Below are positions 58,708 through 64,000 of a DNA stretch of 64,000 nt, one piece after another. Position 1 is the first letter of the stretch. Each line of letters begins with the position of its first letter. The notes below the pieces were generated by a model that was given only the letters and a program-made list of their open reading frames with translations, did not search any database and was not told the origin of the DNA. The position numbers were made by a program, and so were the translations under genes. This DNA is from Arachnopeziza araneosa (taxonomy: Eukaryota; Ascomycota; Leotiomycetes; Helotiales; Arachnopezizaceae): contig QYAI01000001.1 of the NCBI GenBank assembly GCA_003988855.1, forward strand, positions 62,001 through 126,000. Reading direction: 5' to 3'.

Positions 58708-59442
58708 TTAAGTTAGCAGACCTGCTGCTGAATAATGTCTTCGACCCCGGAATCCCACTAAGGATCCGGCATCATCCACGGACCAAGGCTCATCAGGAGC
58801 GAGGACTCTCGCCTGGACAGTAAGGTCTTGATAATCAATCTCAGCAATCCGTCTGGAAAGCGCAGCTTCATATTCCTCGGCTTCCAGAATCCTCTTACGG
58901 GCCAAGACCACACTCTGCGGCTCCACAAAGTCCCCGTGAAAGGGCGGATCGTAGTAAGCAAAACAATTAGCTTCCAGAGGATATGCAGATGATGGTCTCC
59001 GGAAATAAGGTCGATAGAAATCTCGAGCTGTCAACCTGTGGTTAGTTTCTCTGTTAGACATGATGGATCGAGAGGCCATGAGATGTCCGAAGAGGGTGTC
59101 AATCTCGACATTGAAATAATATCCACCTTGATCCTTATCTTCTTCACCCGAGGCAATGAGATTTCCCTCACGCGAGGCGAGGAGAAAATAGTTCTCGAGG
59201 AAGATCTCCTTGGACTCGTGATTGACAAATAGGAATGTTCCGGCCTGGTCGTCTAGTAAACTTTCAGGTCGACGGTGCAAACTTGGACGTAGCCATCAAG
59301 GAACGAATGCTTCTTTCCAAATCTTGTTGCGAAGCTCTCGGGGCAATTGTGGAAAGAGGTGGAAAACTGGGGGAGGTTGAGGAACTGCTAAGTTGCGGGA
59401 TTCCCACTCGTGCTCAGTCCAGATATCGGAAGAGCAAGGCAT
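58708..59442 (-). pseudogene. 2EXR-domain gene interrupted by an in-frame TGA
   Basis: A frame of 245 codons from ATG 59442 (MPCSSDIWTEHEWES) is continuous except for one TGA at 59298-59296. The start of a 2EXR domain precedes it (FHLFPQLPRELRNKIWKEAF), and matching sequence continues directly in the same frame after it (LRPSLHRRPES, TFLFVNHESKEIFLENYFLL, TARDFYRPYF). 2EXR proteins are an expanded ascomycete family of unknown function. No intron of sensible size can remove the stop: only a 23-nt GT-AG piece exists. TGA could derive from CGA (Arg) by a C-to-T change. So this is a recent pseudogene, a readthrough case, or a sequence error. If translation stops there the product is 48 aa. Confidence 0.72.
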
Positions 59443-60368
59443 TGTCAGTGTGTGGAGAAAGACTGTGTGAGTGGTCTGATGATGGATGTTGTATGAGCTA
59501 TAATCCGTTTTGGATGCTTGTAGACAAGAAACAAACGCTTTGACTTGAACAGTCATTTCCAATCGAAGTGACTGTTCTTGAACTCTGTCCTGGAAGATGA
59601 GAAAAAGAGAGTGTGAAGAGAGAAAGAAGAGAGCGTGAAGACAGAGAGAAGAAATAAACAATAGAATAATGCAGAACTCTCCTGAGAAGCAAAGGTCGGC
59701 CAACAACAAAGCGTTCCCCAACGGATCAAAACAAAGGCTTTATCCCAACCCAACATAGGCTTGAATAAGCAGCTCTTTCCACACCATTGGCGCTTTCTTG
59801 TCTCCTCGACTGGAAAAACAATGGCAGTGGCCTCGTGACCTCAGCCGTACAGGGGAAGCCTTTCTCGTACGACATGACAGATTAGGCAGCGCCGGCTGGT
59901 TAGGAGCACTGATCACTTGACTGATCATATTCTCCCCAGCTCCGAGGCGCAAGACGACCATCGTGAGAGGGCCGTCGCCCAGAGAGCCTCACTTGAGGCT
60001 TACCCGACGGTTTGGATGTCCAGCATTGTCGTGATGGCAAAGGGGAGTGCTGATGGTCACGTCGGCCACGACGACACGAAAGAAGCAGCGCCGCCGCGCA
60101 TCCCGACCGGATAAATCGAGGCTCTTGAGCAGATCATCTTATCAACAGGGCTGTCCTGTCCGGTACGGGACGGGCTGGCCCTGCTCGTGGTACTGCAGCC
60201 AGCTGAGTAGATGACGGAAGCGACGATGGGGATGAAAGAACAACTCACCATCAGTGGGAAGGCCCGGCCGGGAGATGGGAGGCAGGCAGGCAGTAAGGTA
60301 GGTCCCTACTTAACTCGCCGCCCAGTTCGTTCTTCTTCTCTTCAACAACACCAAACAACAATCATCAT

Positions 60369-60403
<35 letters not shown>

Positions 60404-60440
60404 CCACCACTACCACCAACACCACCACCACCACCACCAC
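60369..60440. repeat. (CAA)n then (CCA)n trinucleotide repeat
   Basis: About 12 CAA triplets (60369-60404) pass into CCA/ACC triplets to 60440. Read in frame it gives Thr/Asn runs; not coding evidence. Confidence 0.93.
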
Positions 60441-60472
60441 AGCAGCAACCACATCTCAATACTGTTATACCA

Positions 60473-60561
60473 GTTCATCAGTCAGTCCGTCAGCCCGTCA
60501 GCCCGTCAGCCCGTCAGCCAGTCAGCCAGTCTGCCAATCTGCCAGTCCGCCAGTCCGTCGG
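60473..60561. repeat. GTCAGCCC-type 8-bp minisatellite
   Basis: About eleven imperfect copies of GTCAGCCC / GTCAGCCA / GTCTGCCA. It is followed at 60703-60724 by a pure (CCAA)n run. Both lie in the presumed leader of the 60817 gene. Confidence 0.88.
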
Positions 60562-60816
60562 TGCATCTTGCAGCAATCCCCGGCTCGTTCCCCCAGCCCA
60601 TAAAACGCAGCCGCTAGTATCCGCACCCACCGCACCGCAGACCCTTCGGCCAGACAGAGAACAAAGCAGAAAGGTCGAAAAAATTCACCCTCCTTTGCAC
60701 TCACCAACCAACCAACCAACCAACCCTCAAATCGCGTCTTGCCCACGTCGCCCTGCCATGCACCGTTCGTGAAGACCGCACACCGATACCTCCCCGCGAG
60801 TCAATCCGCGACTACC

Positions 60817-62640
60817 ATGGACGAGGCTAGCAGCCTTGTCGCTGAGTTGCAGCAGAAGCTCTCGGAACTGGATCACAAGGTCTGGCTCTACCGACGAGAC
60901 ATGGCCGCCGAGTTTGAAAAGCTCTCGGAAGGCCTCCTGAGCCATGTGTCTCAAGACGTCTCGGAGACGGTGTCGCGCAGCATCCAGGAATCAATGAACG
61001 GCTACACGTCGCTCTATCCAGACGGCAGCGGTGCCATTGACTCACGCCCCACAGGCAGCAGCACCGTCAACGATGGCTCCCGTCAGACGCTGCCAATCCC
61101 CACGCCCAATCGACGGCTCGACAATGATATACATAAAGAAGGCAGTCCGAGAAGTCCGCATCAGCGCGAGAAGGAATTCCAGGGTGTCTTCACCCCATCC
61201 TATCTCCCGCTGCTCGATAGCAGCAGTCATAGGAGAGCGAGCGTCGACACGTCGGCATATCTACACCACGAGAACACGGCAAAGGCAATGGAGACAGCAG
61301 GTGCAAGCACCGAGATTGGGAAATCACTGGTCTCTTCCCCAGAGGTGACGCGACCGTCGACCCCTCGGCGGAGAAACACAGACGAGGCCTCGAATGGTTC
61401 AGATGCGAGCGACAGTGCACCTCGCAGGAGCGCATTGCGGAGATCATCAAGCGGTTCAAAAGGAGCTCAGAGTCCACGCCGGGTCAGGTTTGACGTCCAA
61501 GGCGAAGAGGTTCTCCCCACAACCTCACCTCTATCGCCGAATCCAATCGCCGAGGAGGATCTAGGCACTCCCGCTTTCCCATCAGATGATGAGGTCGATT
61601 CTGAACAGATCGAAAACATCAACTCGCCACCGGCCCCTAGACGCATCTCCTCGACCCAGAAGTTACGCCTCATCTCCCGCTCACCGTTAGACGATGGCAC
61701 AGTTTGGACAGCTGTCTCTGCGCCACCCGACGGGTCAGCCTCGGTCGCGGTATCAGATCCTTTCTCTCCAACGCATGCTGACGAGGAGGGTAAGCTCAGC
61801 CCGGTTACCGATCCCAAGTCAGCTGCCACCCCCAAACCCCTGGATCTTATAAACCCCCCCAAATCACCGCCCCCGATGACCAGTGGAGGTTCCGGAGAGG
61901 AGATGGATACGCAGCCACCGAGCCAAGACAGCAACTCAGCGAGCATGCTCTCACCTGCCATCCCGAAGGATATCTCGGGCAACAAATCGCCTACCGCATC
62001 TACACGATCCTCTGGGTTTGATCTCTTGACCAGCACGAAGGATGCAGCAGCGAACGACCTTCAAGACTTTGATGCTGACGAGATGTTCCAGTTTGATGAA
62101 GCTCCTCCCAACAAGGCGGCATACGGCTCACCATTGCATACTCAGAACTCCGCAGAGGAAGCAACGGACTCGGGTTCTGATTCTGAAGCTCTATCCATGT
62201 CACCAACTAGAACCCGAACCAAAAAGGCGGCCGCATCAACTGCGCAAACCCAGCCCATCACCCTCAGTTCCTACTCCCGCTCTCCTGCCCGCGAGATGAT
62301 TCAGCCAGAGAAGAACGAGAATAAAGAGAACAGGAGCGGGACAGGAAACACATATAGAAACCACCCATTCAGCGTCCCAATTGTAAAGCCTGAGGTTCAC
62401 GCGAAAGCCGAGAAGATGGGTGAAGTGGAGAGTTTCGTTGGTAGCGTAGATGGTCGGAGTGGGGTTGATGAGAGTGATGCGAGGAGTTGGAAGTCCCCAG
62501 GTGGAAGTGCAAGTTTGAGAGGGCTGATGGGCAATGGTACATCGAGATATGGAAGTTTGGGAGAGAGGATGATGATGGAGGAGATGGTCGAAGCTGAGAA
62601 GGAAGAGCAGAAGAAGAAGGACAGTGGAAGAAGGAAATAG
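60817..62640 (+). CDS. Disordered 607-aa protein with RVRF (PP1-docking-like) motif
   Basis: A single open frame; the ATG at 60817 has a strong context (ACCATGG). Residues 1-45 form a likely coiled coil (SSLVAELQQKLSELDHKVW, MAAEFEKLSEGLLS). The rest is Ser/Pro/Asp-rich with many SP/TP sites. The most conserved-looking part is RRSALRRSSSGSKG followed by SPRRVRFDVQGEEVLPT (about residue 230), which fits the RVxF docking motif of protein phosphatase 1. Near the C-terminus, RSWKSPGGSASLRGLMG and a highly charged end (EEMVEAEKEEQKKKD) follow. It resembles uncharacterised ascomycete proteins; I know no function. PP1 binding is inferred from one motif only. Confidence 0.8.
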   Translation: MDEASSLVAELQQKLSELDHKVWLYRRDMAAEFEKLSEGLLSHVSQDVSETVSRSIQESMNGYTSLYPDGSGAIDSRPTGSSTVNDGSRQTLPIPTPNRRLDNDIHKEGSPRSPHQREKEFQGVFTPSYLPLLDSSSHRRASVDTSAYLHHENTAKAMETAGASTEIGKSLVSSPEVTRPSTPRRRNTDEASNGSDASDSAPRRSALRRSSSGSKGAQSPRRVRFDVQGEEVLPTTSPLSPNPIAEEDLGTPAFPSDDEVDSEQIENINSPPAPRRISSTQKLRLISRSPLDDGTVWTAVSAPPDGSASVAVSDPFSPTHADEEGKLSPVTDPKSAATPKPLDLINPPKSPPPMTSGGSGEEMDTQPPSQDSNSASMLSPAIPKDISGNKSPTASTRSSGFDLLTSTKDAAANDLQDFDADEMFQFDEAPPNKAAYGSPLHTQNSAEEATDSGSDSEALSMSPTRTRTKKAAASTAQTQPITLSSYSRSPAREMIQPEKNENKENRSGTGNTYRNHPFSVPIVKPEVHAKAEKMGEVESFVGSVDGRSGVDESDARSWKSPGGSASLRGLMGNGTSRYGSLGERMMMEEMVEAEKEEQKKKDSGRRK

Positions 62641-63430
62641 CTATGTGAGGAGGCATATCAGTGCTGTATTTGATAAACCCACAGTGGGTTCTTGCGAGCA
62701 TGGGAGGCGTTTAGGTGGTGGCTATTGCCCGTTCATCTTGGGACGAGGCGCCTTGAATCATCGGCATAGCGAGCGAGCGTATCATTCCAAAGAGACCGGA
62801 AATGAAGTTAATTGTATTGTAGAATAAACAACCAAACCATCATGGCTACACAGCAAGTGCCTGATTTCTGTTCTTGTGAGTGTTTGAGTGCAAGGCATTA
62901 CTGCTTCTTCAATCTGCTCTGTTATTCTCTCATCCACTCCCACAGTTTAGAAGTACCGGTGTGTACATCAAGTCAACAAGGTCAGCGGGAAACTCCAGCT
63001 TGTATGTACTCATGGGAAATCGGTACAACACTCAACATAGCCCATCAGCTCCTCTCTCAATCTTCTCCCTCAAACGTATCCGTCACAATCTCAATCTCGC
63101 CGTCCAACCACCCTCCTACTAAACTCCACATTCCCGTTATTCATGCTGGGGGAGGGAGAACAGATGATGAAGCGTCATGCACGGACGTATGATGGCTGTA
63201 CTGCTGTACACATATCCGAGAGGACTCATTGATTTGAGATGAGAGGTGGTGGATAGAAAGATTTAGGTGAATCACTGTTTTCTTGAGTTTTATGGTTGTG
63301 GGTTGTGTTTGTGGAGAAGGGAAGGGAGGTGGATAGCTGAAGACTTTTTGATTATGAGGATAGGTTCAATAACTCCGTTCAATTCCCAACGCTATTCACA
63401 CATCGACATTACAAGATGGAGATGATGTTC
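62641..63430. other. Intergenic between convergent genes, no gene recognised
   Basis: About 790 bp separating the 60817 gene from the oxidoreductase gene. Frames up to 126 codons lack domains. Composition changes sharply at about 63430, where the GC-rich coding region begins. Confidence 0.5.
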
Positions 63431-64000
63431 CTACGGCACGAAAACCAGCCGCTCCCCCTTCGCATCCCACGACTCCTCCACCTCGCTCAACTTCCGCACC
63501 TGGAACCCCTTCCCCTGGGCCCCCACCAGCGCCTCGAGCATGCCCTCGTACTCGCCACGCAGCTCCGTGACCTTCCACGCACCCGGCCCGCTGCCGCGCA
63601 TGGTGACGTCCTTGCTCCGGAGCAGGGCGGCGGGGATGCGCGCGTCCAGGCCGGCCAGCGAGCCGATCTGCACGTACTGGACAGGCACGGCCGAGGCCAG
63701 CTGGCGGAACAGGGCCAGCGCCGGGTCGCCGTACAGGTAGTCCAGGACGACGTCGACGTCGCCGAGGGACGAGAAGTCGGTCGTGGACACGTCCTCCTGC
63801 AGCGGGATGACGCCGTCCAGGCCGAGTGCCTGCAGCGCCGACACGTCCCGGCCCGCGCCCACGACGCGGGTCGCCCCCAGCCGCCGCGCGATGCTCACGG
63901 CCATGCTGCCGCTCGCCGTCGTCGCCCCCAGGATCAGCGCCGTCCAGGCGCCGGGCAGGGCGCGCGTGCGCTTCCTGATGGCCATCCACGAGCTCATGGC
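63431..64000 (-). CDS. MDR-type quinone oxidoreductase-like protein, 3' part only
   Basis: The 3' ~190 codons of a zinc-type/MDR alcohol dehydrogenase; the 5' part is outside the window, so the Met at 63997 is internal. Visible features: the cofactor-binding strand ALILGATTASGSMAVSIAR, which replaces the usual GxGxxG; RVVGAGRD; VDVVLDYLYG; VQYVQIGS; and a C-terminal ELRGEYEGMLEALV helix. It lacks catalytic-zinc motifs in the part seen. Likely an NADPH-dependent enone or quinone reductase. This block is much richer in G and C than the rest of the window (mostly G/C third positions), which makes long shadow ORFs. Confidence 0.8.
   Translation of the reverse strand, partial: AMSSWMAIRKRTRALPGAWTALILGATTASGSMAVSIARRLGATRVVGAGRDVSALQALGLDGVIPLQEDVSTTDFSSLGDVDVVLDYLYGDPALALFRQLASAVPVQYVQIGSLAGLDARIPAALLRSKDVTMRGSGPGAWKVTELRGEYEGMLEALVGAQGKGFQVRKLSEVEESWDAKGERLVFVP

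Larger units (their letters stand above)
59443..60816. other. Long leader and intergenic region with microsatellites
   Basis: Between the 2EXR gene (minus) and the 60817 gene (plus). The right 450 bp hold several simple repeats and probably the promoter and 5' leader of the 60817 gene. No gene is supported, although frames of up to 141 codons occur. Confidence 0.5.

Noticed and set aside
59296..59298. Selenocysteine codon
   Set aside because: Ascomycetes generally lack the selenocysteine machinery and no SECIS-like structure or selenoprotein family is involved; a nonsense change is simpler.
63396..63989. 197-aa minus-strand ORF of Ala/Gly/Arg-rich sequence
   Set aside because: Out-of-phase shadow of the oxidoreductase; composition bias only.
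1..64000. tRNA or rRNA genes
   Set aside because: A scan by eye for A/B-box pairs and cloverleaf-like arms found none convincing; an automated tRNA search would be decisive.

Overview
The window looks like nuclear DNA of a filamentous ascomycete (Pezizomycotina). A leotiomycete-like fungus is my best guess, but that is inference from the gene set. Evidence: genes are split by 34-125 nt introns, mostly 45-60 nt, with GTRNGT donors, CTAAC/CTRAY-like branch sites and YAG acceptors. Lineage-typical families are present: HET domain, SesB-NACHT-ankyrin NLR, DUF6594, 2EXR, F-box, Zn2Cys6. No operons or bacterial signals are seen. Gene models below were assembled by hand from frame continuity, splice sites and family motifs.

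Left third (1-20 kb): a TALE homeobox regulator; 3 kb of non-coding DNA packed with micro/minisatellites; a badly decayed SesB-NACHT-ankyrin NLR pseudogene (minus); a kinesin-14 motor (minus); a Loa1/Vps66-like acyltransferase (plus); a seven-exon secreted tyrosinase (plus); an unusual interspersed repeat array; and a four-exon F-box gene (minus).

Middle (20-46 kb): an unknown 353-aa ORF; a secreted RNase T2; 2.4 kb of decayed ~320-bp repeats; ILV3 dihydroxyacid dehydratase, divergent from a small conserved fungal gene; a secreted unknown protein; a five-exon small secreted protein with VTV repeats and a CBM1-like cysteine module; an FAD monooxygenase; a retropepsin-like DTG protein; a long low-complexity unknown protein; a DUF6594 membrane protein; and a SAM methyltransferase.

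Right third (46-64 kb): a HET-domain protein followed by a large Ser/Thr kinase on the same strand; a four-exon amidase; a second repeat array; a Zn2Cys6 regulator; a 2EXR gene broken by an in-frame TGA; a 607-aa disordered protein with an RVRF (PP1-docking-like) motif; and the 3' part of a GC-rich MDR oxidoreductase running off the right edge.

The genes do not form one pathway. The recurrent themes are self/non-self type genes (NLR remnant, HET protein), secreted enzymes and small proteins, and unusual repeats. The most novel signal is a core, GCGAAGTGCAACAAAA, reiterated in two arrays 36 kb apart in opposite orientation, each lying just beyond the 3' end of a gene (tyrosinase, amidase).
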